Shown: positions 1-7,498 of the stretch, one piece after another
Layout of the letters: the number at the start of each line of letters is the position of its first letter
Numbering within the stretch: position 1 is the first letter of the stretch
Assembly: GCA_937967875.1 (NCBI GenBank)
Contig: CALBTQ010000070.1
Coordinates: 1 to 8,262, forward strand
Origin: an uncultured Pseudomonadota bacterium
GTDB lineage: Bacteria > Lernaellota > Lernaellaia > Lernaellales > Lernaellaceae
Direction of reading: 5' to 3'
Length of the DNA: 8,262 nt
Notes under the pieces: model-generated
What the model was told of the DNA's origin: nothing
Seen by the model: only the letters and a program-made list of their open reading frames with translations
Databases searched by the model: none
Program-made: the position numbers and the translations under genes

Positions 1-1260
1 CGTACCGTCGAGCGTGATGTTGAACATCTCCTGCGACAGTTCCGCCTGATGCAGCGGCACCGACTCGCCGTTGAACAGCACGGCCTCGTCGTTGTCCGGA
101 TCAAGTTCCTCGACGTAGGCGTCGTAGGTGTCGTATCCGGCGGACGTGCCCGCCCAGCCGATATAATCGTTGTGGCCGATTTGCGCGCCGGGCGCGCCGG
201 GGAAGCTCAGGCCGGCGAAGGAGATCGTGCCGTCGCCCAGCGTTTTGCTGTCGACGTGGCACAGCCAGAAGTAAGCCGGATTGAGCATCGACAGGTGCGG
301 ATCGTTGGCCAGCAGCGCGTGCCCGCTCGCGCTGTGCGCGCCGTCGACGGCCCAGTTGTTGGAATGCATGCCGGGCGCGAACAGATTGGCGCCCGCCGCG
401 GCGGCCGCTTCGAGCGCGGCGCGCAGGGCTTCACCGGCCGGGCGCAGATCGTCCGCGATTTCCGCCAGCGGCACGTTGACGCCGCACGACGCGGGCGTGA
501 TGTCGCCGGCGCCGTTGGGCAGCACGGTCGTCGGATCGTCCGGCTGGGCGCGGAAAAAGTCGGTGAATTGATCCGAGCCCAAGGCCGGCAGCGCTTCGCC
601 CATCGCCAGTTCCCGATCGACCGAGTTGCTGGCGCTCCACATGCTGACCACCAGCAGCGCCAGCGTGTCGCGCACCGACCACGGATCGAGCATGCTCGCC
701 TCCGGATTGACCAGCCCCTCGTACGGCGGCGGCTCGGTCATGCCGTGGCGTACGGTGATCACGTCGTACAGCCAGGCGTTGACGCCCTCGGCGTACGCGG
801 CAAGCACTTCTTCCACCGGCGGATCGAGCGTTTCCAGCAGCGCGTCGGCGATGGCGCGCCCCTGCCGGTCGGTGAAAATCGCGCGGTAATAAAGGTCGAT
901 GTCCTGCGCGACCAACAGACCGACGATCGGACCCAGCAGCGGGATTTCGCCGAGCACTTCACCCAGCCGGCCCGTGCCCAGCCGCCGCGCAAGATCCATC
1001 TGGAAGAAGCGATCCTTCGCCGCGAGATAGCCCTGCACGTACCAGGCGTCGTGGTCGTTGCGCGCATAGATGTGCGGGATGCCCCACGGATCGACCAGCA
1101 CGTCCACGTCGTCCTGCAGATTGTACTGGGTGATCAGCGTGTCGATCGGAATGCCGAAGGGATCGCCCGAGGCCGTTTCCTCGTCATCGCCGCGTTCGCA
1201 AGCCGTCAGCGCGAAAATCGCGATAAGCAACACCAATGCCGTCAGGCCGAATCGATTCAT
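1..1260 (-). CDS. Penicillin acylase family (S45, Ntn-hydrolase) lipoprotein, C-terminal part outside window
   Basis: Encodes the first 420 residues of a penicillin-acylase-family amidase; the frame is still open at the window edge, and family members are usually about 700-850 residues. Residues 1-21 are a lipoprotein signal ending in ALTAC (Cys21). The family N-terminal motif DPWGIPHIYA (57-66) is followed by AAKDRFFQMDLARRLGTGRL (80-99). After an Ala-rich linker (281-290) comes HSNNWAVDG, whose Ser300 matches the autocatalytic cleavage site and nucleophile of the beta chain; the residue before it is His, whereas Gly is common. ANDPHL (318-323) and DTYD (377-380, spaced like the beta-chain calcium aspartates of penicillin G acylase) also fit. 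The catalytic Asn and Arg of the later beta chain lie outside the window. The family cleaves acyl amides such as beta-lactam side chains, acyl-homoserine lactones and lipopeptides; the substrate here is unknown. AAGGG at 1268-1272 is a well-placed ribosome site. It is the second gene of an operon with the phosphodiesterase. Confidence 0.92.
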   Translation of the reverse strand, partial: MNRFGLTALVLLIAIFALTACERGDDEETASGDPFGIPIDTLITQYNLQDDVDVLVDPWGIPHIYARNDHDAWYVQGYLAAKDRFFQMDLARRLGTGRLGEVLGEIPLLGPIVGLLVAQDIDLYYRAIFTDRQGRAIADALLETLDPPVEEVLAAYAEGVNAWLYDVITVRHGMTEPPPYEGLVNPEASMLDPWSVRDTLALLVVSMWSASNSVDRELAMGEALPALGSDQFTDFFRAQPDDPTTVLPNGAGDITPASCGVNVPLAEIADDLRPAGEALRAALEAAAAAGANLFAPGMHSNNWAVDGAHSASGHALLANDPHLSMLNPAYFWLCHVDSKTLGDGTISFAGLSFPGAPGAQIGHNDYIGWAGTSAGYDTYDAYVEELDPDNDEAVLFNGESVPLHQAELSQEMFNITLDGT

Positions 1261-1267
1261 CTCGTCG

Positions 1268-1272
1268 CCCTT
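1268..1272 (-). promoter_or_regulatory. Ribosome binding site of the acylase, overlapping the upstream stop codon
   Basis: On the minus strand AAGGG lies 7 nt before the acylase ATG and shares its first base with the TGA stop of the phosphodiesterase (1272-1274). This arrangement supports translational coupling of the two genes. Confidence 0.6.
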
Positions 1273-3590
1273 CATTGCGCCGCCAGTTGGTACTCTTGGT
1301 CGCTGTATTCCGGATGGGTGATGGTCACGTGCACCGGTCCCACCGGAGCGATGCCGAAACGAGCGTTGCCGAAATCGTCGGTCACCGCCTCACGGAAGGT
1401 GACGCCGTCGTCGGCCAGCACCGTTGCGCCGACGATCGGCCGATGGTTGTCGACATCGGCGAGGTTCACATAAACAAGCTGCTCGCTGTTGAGCATCAGT
1501 GTTTCCGGCGTGAATTGCGCGTCGAAAATTTGCAGGTACACGCCCAGGCACGTATCGGCGACGTAGCCGATGCCCGCGTCGTCCAGCGCGTACAGCGGCC
1601 AGCCCGAGCGCGTCGGGTCGCCCAATTGCATACCGTGGTCGGAGGTGAGAATCAGCGTGAAGTCGTCGGCGATGCCCCAGCGTTCCAGCCACTCAAACAA
1701 CACGCCCAGGTTGTCGTCGACATGTTTAAGCGTGCGCTTCATATCGTCACCGAACGGCCCGTTGGCGTGGCCGCAACCGTCGGTGGCGATGTAGTTCATG
1801 ATCACGTAGGACGGATTGGGCGAGACGCCGTTGTCGAACAGATGAAACAGCTCGACCATCCCGACCAACTGCGCCCATTGTTCGAAGTATGTATTCGTGT
1901 TGCCGACCAGCACATCCGGCCAGGGGATCTCCCGCGGCCACTCGACGCCCAGCGGTGGGAAGGGCGACTGGCGCGTCAGATCGCGAAACTCCAGATCGGC
2001 CTTGGTCGCGCCCGCGACGCTCGGATCGAAAATGCTCGCCGTCACCGCGCCGCGATGCCACAGCGCGCTGTATTGTCCCCACTCCTCGCTCACGCGCTGG
2101 TGCAGCGACTGCCCGGGGCCGATCGGTTGGAAGTACTTTTCAGTGAACAGGTTCTCGTCGATCGGACTGGCGTAATCCACTTCATCGCGATAGTAGAAAG
2201 AATTGTCCACCAGACCGTGATGCCCGCTGTACATCCCCGAGCCGATCACGTTGTGGCTGGGGAAGGTCACGCTCGGCCAGTTGGTCGTGGAGCCGTACTC
2301 CGCCCAGGCGCCTTCCGAGAACAGGCGGTAGAGATTGGGCAGTTCGTCGGCGCGGGTCATCACCTGATTGAGCAGCCCGTTGTGCGCCATGCCGTCGAGC
2401 ACGAGGATCATCACGGTCGAGGACGTGCCGCCGTCGAGCGCGTCTGTGATTACATGACCGTCCTGCCAACCCAGGTACACGCCATTGGTGTAAATGCCGC
2501 GCTCATCGACGCCGTACCGTGTGGAGATACCCAGCAGCCGGGCGGCGGTCGGGGCAAGATCGACCTGCCGGTACGCGCCGGTCAGCACGCCGGGGCGAAT
2601 GCCGCGCCCCCACATGACCAGCGGGCAGCGGCTTTGGAAAATGTTCAGGCTGCCGTGCGTGCCCAGATCGCCGTGCGGGCCGTCGTAGTTGTGCGCATAG
2701 CCGCGCCAGTTGATCATGAAGTCGGCGCTGTTGGGATTGTCGAAGTACGCGGCGATGCGCTGGTAGCCGAACGGATAGGAATCGTCCTCCGGTTCGATGA
2801 AGCTCAGGCGCACATCGCCCGTTTTGTACCCTTGTTTGGGAATGGTCGCGTTGTTCGGATTGGAGCCGACCGCGAATTCCTCTTCCAGCGTCGGCAGGTA
2901 GTAAGGGTCCTGCCGCTCGATGGGATTGGTCCCTTCGACCGCATCGATTATATATTCATACCCGTTGTTGGTCTGTTCGCGGCGGAAATAGACCGATCCG
3001 CGCGCGGCGTGCACTTCGTACACGTCGTCGATACGCGTGGCGACGAAATCGACGTACTCGTTGTCCACCAGCACGGCGAGGGCGTTTTCGTACGCTTCTT
3101 CTTCATTGGACTGAATGCCCTGATCGACCAGCGGCATTTCCAGGAAGCCGGTCGCGCCTTCGTGCGTGTTGTCCAGCGCGAAGGATGCCGAGTCGGCCGT
3201 TTCACCCTGGCCGGTGGCCAGGCGCAATTGCACGTCGCCGGCGCAGCCTGCTTCCTGCTCCCAGCTATGCCAGACGATCGTGTGCCCGCCGGGCGCCAGC
3301 GCGTTGACTTCGCCGCCCACGTGCGCGCGCACCCATTGATCGCCGACACAGGCGCCGTTGTACTGCAGCACGACGCTGCGTTTGCCGCCGTCGGCGGGGG
3401 TGAGCGTGAAGTGAATTTCGACGTCGCCGAAATATCCATCGATCGCGGTGAAGGCGATCGCCGGTTGCTCGCCGTCGCTCCAGGCGTTGCCGCCGCCTTC
3501 CCAGATCTTGTCGGAATCCGTCCTTCCGGAACAGGCCGCGAGGGCGACGATCATGGCCAGCACAATCAGTGGCAGGGCTTGTTTTGGCAT
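1272..3590 (-). CDS. Alkaline-phosphatase-superfamily phosphodiesterase lipoprotein with circularly permuted motif order
   Basis: A 772-residue protein, numbered from the ATG at 3590. An in-frame ATG at 3599 would add three residues, but AGGA (3599-3602) is correctly spaced only for 3590. Lipoprotein signal ending ALAAC (Cys20). Residues about 42-139 look like an Ig/FN3-type beta domain. Residues about 155-355 resemble the closing part of a type I phosphodiesterase/nucleotide pyrophosphatase domain: an AARGSVYFRR segment, then GTHGS (His312), PLVMWGRGI and VDLAPTAARLLGI. Residues about 394-700 resemble its opening part: LVLDGM (Asp399), VTFPSH (nucleophile Thr442), DGCGH (Asp604, His608), SDHGM (Asp651, His652). 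These match all seven zinc-site positions of bacterial NPP, with the last His moved to the front. Ser445 replaces the Asn that often follows TFP. Residues about 705-772 form a carboxypeptidase-regulatory-like beta domain. Expected role: metal-dependent hydrolysis of phosphate mono- or diesters outside the cytoplasm. Substrate unknown. First gene of the operon with the acylase. Confidence 0.9.
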   Translation of the reverse strand: MPKQALPLIVLAMIVALAACSGRTDSDKIWEGGGNAWSDGEQPAIAFTAIDGYFGDVEIHFTLTPADGGKRSVVLQYNGACVGDQWVRAHVGGEVNALAPGGHTIVWHSWEQEAGCAGDVQLRLATGQGETADSASFALDNTHEGATGFLEMPLVDQGIQSNEEEAYENALAVLVDNEYVDFVATRIDDVYEVHAARGSVYFRREQTNNGYEYIIDAVEGTNPIERQDPYYLPTLEEEFAVGSNPNNATIPKQGYKTGDVRLSFIEPEDDSYPFGYQRIAAYFDNPNSADFMINWRGYAHNYDGPHGDLGTHGSLNIFQSRCPLVMWGRGIRPGVLTGAYRQVDLAPTAARLLGISTRYGVDERGIYTNGVYLGWQDGHVITDALDGGTSSTVMILVLDGMAHNGLLNQVMTRADELPNLYRLFSEGAWAEYGSTTNWPSVTFPSHNVIGSGMYSGHHGLVDNSFYYRDEVDYASPIDENLFTEKYFQPIGPGQSLHQRVSEEWGQYSALWHRGAVTASIFDPSVAGATKADLEFRDLTRQSPFPPLGVEWPREIPWPDVLVGNTNTYFEQWAQLVGMVELFHLFDNGVSPNPSYVIMNYIATDGCGHANGPFGDDMKRTLKHVDDNLGVLFEWLERWGIADDFTLILTSDHGMQLGDPTRSGWPLYALDDAGIGYVADTCLGVYLQIFDAQFTPETLMLNSEQLVYVNLADVDNHRPIVGATVLADDGVTFREAVTDDFGNARFGIAPVGPVHVTITHPEYSDQEYQLAAQ

Positions 3591-3598
3591 TTGGGTCA

Positions 3599-3602
3599 TC
3601 CT
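3599..3602 (-). promoter_or_regulatory. Ribosome binding site that selects the phosphodiesterase start
   Basis: AGGA on the minus strand ends 8 nt before the ATG at 3590-3588. It directly abuts and overlaps the ATG at 3599, which has no purine-rich site at a usable distance, so the start at 3590 is preferred. Confidence 0.55.
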
Positions 3603-3686
3603 GAATGATGCGTTTCAATTTGTGCCGCGTCGTCGGCCCCCTCGCGACCGCTCATACACCTACCAGTCGTTTGTTGGTTCGTTTTT

Positions 3687-3725
3687 CGAATTTTGTTTGA
3701 TTTTGATTTGGGAAAATAAAATTCG
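3687..3725. repeat. 8-bp inverted repeat in the divergent promoter region
   Basis: CGAATTTT (3687-3694) and AAAATTCG (3718-3725) are perfect inverted copies separated by 23 nt, on the side of the region nearer the phosphodiesterase gene. It could be a regulator binding site. In such AT-rich sequence a chance match is quite possible. Confidence 0.3.
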
Positions 3726-3876
3726 CGGCAACAAAACCGGGCGCTAACGAAATTCTTAAGGTTCGCTAGAAAACTCTGAATTGATTTCATTTATGTACAG
3801 AGCGTCAATTAGCCGACTGGGTACGCGATATTTGTCTTTTTCCGGCGCATCAAAACGGACGACGCCGGATGTTTTC

Positions 3877-3881
3877 GGAGG
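3877..3881 (+). promoter_or_regulatory. Ribosome binding site that selects the metallohydrolase start
   Basis: A perfect GGAGG lies 5 nt before the ATG at 3887. The frame has an earlier ATG at 3869, but no purine-rich site precedes it, and the protein from 3887 begins with a standard lipoprotein signal (MSRFAKR followed by a hydrophobic stretch). Confidence 0.75.
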
Positions 3882-3886
3882 ATGGC

Positions 3887-6800
3887 ATGTCCAGGTTCGC
3901 AAAACGATTGGCTCTCATGATGTTGCTGCCGCTGCTGTTGATCGCCTGCCAGCGAGGTGAGGATTACGCGGCGGCCCGCGCCTACCGGGTGACCAAACGC
4001 TCGCAGTTGATCGGTGGGCCCAAGGCGCTGGGGAACATCGGCGATTACATCATCGAAAACGACCGCATCCGTCTATTAATTAATGGACATGCCACCGATT
4101 GGTCCGGCGGCGGCGTCAATAAATGGGGCGGTGCTATCCTCGACGCCGACATTCAGCGACCGGAAAATTTCTACGATCCCTCCGCCGGCGGCGAAGACCG
4201 CCTGTTGGAGCTTATGCCGATCATGGACGTGAAAACCTTCGGCGTGGAAAACCTCTACGGCAGCGGCCCGGTGGTCAAGATGCCGCAAGACGCCATCGAG
4301 ATTCTCGACGACGGCTCCGACGGCGACGAAGCGGCGATCAAGGTGTCGGGCGCCATTCACAACCTGGTGGCGTTGCTCAAAATCGTGCCCGTGCCGCTCA
4401 GCCTGCTGCCGGTCAAGGCCGAAACGGTTTACCGCCTGCGCGAAGGCGACAACTGGCTGAAAATCGAAACGACCTTCATGCTGCTCAACCGCGACGGATC
4501 CGAGCCCGAACAATACACCGATGTGCCGCTGCATTCGATCACTGCCGACGACAATCCGTTGTTTTCCATGTTCACCGGCGACGCGTTCGGCGACGCCGTC
4601 TTTTTCAGCGATTCGGTCGATGTGATCGGCCCCGGCGTGTTCGGCTTTTCCGCGAAGTTCTATACCGAAGACCTGTACAACCTCGGCCAGTCGACCCTGA
4701 CCAATCCGCCGTTGATGGAATGGTCGGCCGGCGTGGCCGACGAAATCGGCTACGCGCTGGTTTCGCCCGATGCGCCGTTGTCCTTCCCGATCATGGAGGA
4801 CTTTCTGACCATCGCCTTTCAGAAAATCACCGAGCCGGGGTACATCCTGCCCGCACCGGGATGCCGCTACAGCTACAGTCGCTACCTGGTGGTCGACGAG
4901 GGCGACGCGGCCGGCCTGCTCAACCACGTGATCAAAATCAAAAACTGGAAATACGGTACGCTCAAAGGCAACGTCATCGACGAAAGCACCGGCGAGGCGG
5001 TCAGCGGCGCGAAGGTGCTGGTCTTTCCGCATCCGCGCCTGAGCGACTCCGGCGATCTGGTTCCGCTGAAAAATAATTACCGGGAGATGGTCGAGTATCT
5101 GCAAAGCTTCGAAGCCGATGCGGTCGATTACCACCGCCTGATTCCCTACAGCCGCTTCATCACCGACGGACGCCGGCTCGATGCGGCGGCCGACGGCGAC
5201 TTCGACGGCAACCTGCCGGTCAACCAGGATACCGGCGAAGCCTACTACCTGGTCATGGCTTCCGGCCCCGGCAACGTAAAAAGCGAACTCGTACCGCTGC
5301 ACCTCAAGGCCGGCGACCACCAAGAGATGACCCTGGTGCTGCCTGCGACGGGCAAGGTGAAATTTCAGGTGATCAACCTGGATCCCGACAAACGTCACAG
5401 CGCCTGCAAGGTGGTCTTCATGGGCGTGGACGGCGAAGGCACGGGCGATCCGTTCCTCGGCGAAAAATGGCTGCCGGTCGACGAGGCCGCCGTGGTGCAC
5501 ACCAACGACGGCATCGGCGAAGCGACCTTGCCGCCGGGCGCCTATCGCATGGTCGCCGATCACGGGCCGGAACACAGCTCCGACGAGCAGATCGTCACCG
5601 TGCACGCGATGGAAACGCGCGAGGCGACCCTGTATATCGACCGAGTGGTGGATACCTCCGGCTGGGTGGCCGCCGACCTGCATCTGCATTCGGACGTTAG
5701 TCCCGATTCGAGCGTCGCTCCTTACAACCGCGTGCTCTCGACGATGGTCATGGGGCTGGAGGTGATCGCCAGCACCGACCACGATTTCATCCGTAACTAT
5801 CGGCCCGCACTCGAGGAGTTGGGCGGCCCGCAATCCGTGCTCTTTTTGCCGGGCGACGAGCTGTCGCACTTCAGCTACGCGCACTTCAACGGTTACCCGC
5901 TGCGCTACGACCAGAAAGAGACGAGCGGCGGCGCGCCCAATTGGCGCATGCCCAGTCCGTCGACCTCCTTGCCCGACGGTTCGCCGATGCCGCTGTACAC
6001 GCCGCAGGATTGCTTCGACGCTCTGCGCGAACGCGGCGACCGCGACTTGATCGACCAGGATCCGATCGTCATCGTCAACCACCCTGAGGAGTCCTTTACC
6101 GGCTACCTGCGCGCCTTCGGCTTCGATCAATACTACGCCACGTTCGGTTCGCCGGACTTCCTGACCCTGTTCGATCCGGTGGTCAACAACGGCAAGATTT
6201 TCACGCGCGACGCGACCGCCAACTTCTCGTGGGACTTCGACGGCATCGAGGTGCTCAACGCCAAGCGCTGGCACGACTTCCGAACGGCCACCGAAGAGGA
6301 AGTGCCCGAGTGGACCTTCGGTCAGCCCGGCGCGGCGGGCAATCCGATTCTGCCGGTGTTGGTGCGCACGGGCGACGAGCAGTTGCGCCTGCTCAGCGGC
6401 GATCTGCTGCTGGACAGCTCCAACCGCGGGATGATCGACGACTACATGACCTTGCTCGCCATCGGCAAACGCGTCGTGGCGGTGGGCAATTCCGACAGTC
6501 ACACGACGACCACCAACGAGCCGGGCGCCTGCCGCACCTACGTGATGTCCACCACCGACGATCCCGCGTTTATCGACCCCGACGAGTTCATCACCAATCT
6601 CAAGGCCGGGCGGGCGATCGTGACCACCGGTCCGTTTATGGAGATGTGGGTTAATGGTGCGCCTATCGGCGCGGACATCACCGACACCGACGGCGAAGTC
6701 AACGTGCGTCTGAAAGCGCAGGCGCCGGATTGGATGTCGCTGGACCGCATCGAGATTTACGGCAACGGCATCCTGATCGGCGAGATCGGTCGCGACGCCA

Positions 6801-7309
6801 CCGAGCATTTTCTCGGCTGCGACACGACCGGCAAGACGATTCACGGCCGAGATCGGATCGTCCGTTTCGACGATACGGTTACTTGCCGGGTCGCCGCCGA
6901 CACCTTCATTCTGGCCATCGGCATCGGTTACGAGGGCATGACCCCGCACGCCAGCCCGATCGACGGCCCGGCCATCGAGGTCGAGGATTCGATGATCGCC
7001 GGCGTCAACAAAATGCTGGAGGATTGGCTGGGCATTTCCAACCTCGTGCCGAGCATGACCGACCTCGAAAAAAATCACCCGATCTATCCGTACGCCATGA
7101 CCAACGCGATTTTCGTCGACACCGACGGGCTGGACGCCGACGGCGACGGTTGGGCCTTCGACGGCCCGGGGTACATTCCCGGTTGGTTCGACGAAGAAGA
7201 CATCGAAGCGAAATCGGCCACGAACCTGAGCGATTTCGATCGCAAGGCGCTGGCGGCGGCGAAACTACGGATGCTGTCTCTGACCTCGGAAAATCGCCAT
7301 CCCGAATAA
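3887..7309 (+). CDS. CehA/McbA-like PHP-domain metallohydrolase lipoprotein
   Basis: A 1140-residue protein, numbered from the ATG at 3887. Residues 1-21 are a lipoprotein signal ending LLIAC. Residues about 38-355 form a large N-terminal region, predicted mostly beta, that I cannot name; it opens with KALGNIGDYIIENDRIRLLI. A carboxypeptidase-regulatory-like domain starts near 358 (LKGNVIDESTGEAVSGAKV), and a further beta region follows to about 590. The PHP-type catalytic domain begins at WVAADLHLHSD: His599 and His601, then STDHD (Asp631, His632), GDELSH (Glu658), AHFNGYPL (660s), NHP (His732) and NSDSHT (Asp870, His872), a complete metal-ligand set. Residues about 906-1014 form the C-terminal beta domain usual in this family (TTGPFMEMWVNG). 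Near 1078-1089, DTDGLDADGDGW resembles a calcium-binding Asp-rich loop. Characterised CehA and McbA hydrolyse the carbamate ester carbaryl, but the family is much wider and the substrate here is unknown. Transcribed divergently from the phosphodiesterase-acylase operon. No frameshift seen. Confidence 0.92.
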   Translation: MSRFAKRLALMMLLPLLLIACQRGEDYAAARAYRVTKRSQLIGGPKALGNIGDYIIENDRIRLLINGHATDWSGGGVNKWGGAILDADIQRPENFYDPSAGGEDRLLELMPIMDVKTFGVENLYGSGPVVKMPQDAIEILDDGSDGDEAAIKVSGAIHNLVALLKIVPVPLSLLPVKAETVYRLREGDNWLKIETTFMLLNRDGSEPEQYTDVPLHSITADDNPLFSMFTGDAFGDAVFFSDSVDVIGPGVFGFSAKFYTEDLYNLGQSTLTNPPLMEWSAGVADEIGYALVSPDAPLSFPIMEDFLTIAFQKITEPGYILPAPGCRYSYSRYLVVDEGDAAGLLNHVIKIKNWKYGTLKGNVIDESTGEAVSGAKVLVFPHPRLSDSGDLVPLKNNYREMVEYLQSFEADAVDYHRLIPYSRFITDGRRLDAAADGDFDGNLPVNQDTGEAYYLVMASGPGNVKSELVPLHLKAGDHQEMTLVLPATGKVKFQVINLDPDKRHSACKVVFMGVDGEGTGDPFLGEKWLPVDEAAVVHTNDGIGEATLPPGAYRMVADHGPEHSSDEQIVTVHAMETREATLYIDRVVDTSGWVAADLHLHSDVSPDSSVAPYNRVLSTMVMGLEVIASTDHDFIRNYRPALEELGGPQSVLFLPGDELSHFSYAHFNGYPLRYDQKETSGGAPNWRMPSPSTSLPDGSPMPLYTPQDCFDALRERGDRDLIDQDPIVIVNHPEESFTGYLRAFGFDQYYATFGSPDFLTLFDPVVNNGKIFTRDATANFSWDFDGIEVLNAKRWHDFRTATEEEVPEWTFGQPGAAGNPILPVLVRTGDEQLRLLSGDLLLDSSNRGMIDDYMTLLAIGKRVVAVGNSDSHTTTTNEPGACRTYVMSTTDDPAFIDPDEFITNLKAGRAIVTTGPFMEMWVNGAPIGADITDTDGEVNVRLKAQAPDWMSLDRIEIYGNGILIGEIGRDATEHFLGCDTTGKTIHGRDRIVRFDDTVTCRVAADTFILAIGIGYEGMTPHASPIDGPAIEVEDSMIAGVNKMLEDWLGISNLVPSMTDLEKNHPIYPYAMTNAIFVDTDGLDADGDGWAFDGPGYIPGWFDEEDIEAKSATNLSDFDRKALAAAKLRMLSLTSENRHPE

Positions 7310-7363
7310 CGGGCCATCGACTACAGCGAAATGAGCGCATATTGAGGAACACCTGCATGCGAG

Positions 7364-7381
7364 AATGAACGCTTTCATTTT
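7364..7381 (+). terminator. Weak possible terminator hairpin after the metallohydrolase
   Basis: AATGAA (7364-7369), loop CGCT, TTCATT (7374-7379), then TT. The stem is perfect but only 6 bp and AT-rich, and the T tract is short. It lies 55 bp past the stop codon, a fitting place, but its predicted stability is poor. Confidence 0.25.
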
Positions 7382-7464
7382 ATGTGCACAAATCGACGGG
7401 CCGGCGCCAATTGAAAAAAGTTTTTCGATGGATGCCCCGGAATTTGAAAGAGGATTGCGAAAAA

Positions 7465-7498
7465 TTATCCGTCACTGCTTGTCATGATTCCCGGATAA
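7465..7498. repeat. 7-bp inverted repeat near the presumed insertion sequence edge
   Basis: TTATCCG (7465-7471) and CGGATAA (7492-7498) are perfect inverted copies with a 20-nt spacer, located where base composition changes toward the insertion sequence. It could be part of the element's end, a stem-loop, or chance. Confidence 0.3.

Larger units (their letters stand above)
3591..3886. promoter_or_regulatory. Divergent intergenic region with promoters for both flanking genes
   Basis: About 296 bp lie between the divergent starts at 3590 (minus) and 3887 (plus). The region is clearly more AT-rich than the genes around it, most of all at 3671-3725 and 3765-3840, as expected for promoters in a GC-rich genome. 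Transcription of both genes must begin here or read in from outside. I could not find a -35/-10 pair with convincing consensus on either strand; GATATT at 3827-3832 is a possible -10 for the plus-strand gene but has no good -35 partner. No small gene is apparent. Confidence 0.5.

Noticed and set aside
49..1473. Long open frame on the plus strand opposite the acylase gene
   Set aside because: It is antisense and codon-aligned to the acylase, with an Arg/Val/His-rich translation without recognisable motifs. The minus strand carries clear family motifs and a signal peptide.
1236..3608. 790-codon open frame on the plus strand opposite the phosphodiesterase
   Set aside because: It is an antisense shadow caused by high GC and codon bias. 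The translation is low in recognisable structure, while the minus strand has all the active-site motifs.
3869..3886. Upstream ATG (3869) as the metallohydrolase start
   Set aside because: It has no ribosome site and would place acidic residues (FSEDG) before the signal peptide; GGAGG is ideally spaced for 3887.
4076..7078. 1000-codon open frame on the minus strand opposite the metallohydrolase
   Set aside because: It is the same antisense effect: the codons are complementary to those of the real gene, the translation is His/Val/Arg-rich with no domain, and no ribosome site or promoter was seen.
7302..7314. CCCG-N5-CGGG around the metallohydrolase stop codon as a terminator
   Set aside because: The stem is only 4 bp and no T tract follows.
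7412..7428. GAAAAA-AG-TTTTTC palindrome as a terminator
   Set aside because: The loop would be only 2 nt and the stem almost all A-T pairs, so it would not form a stable terminator hairpin.
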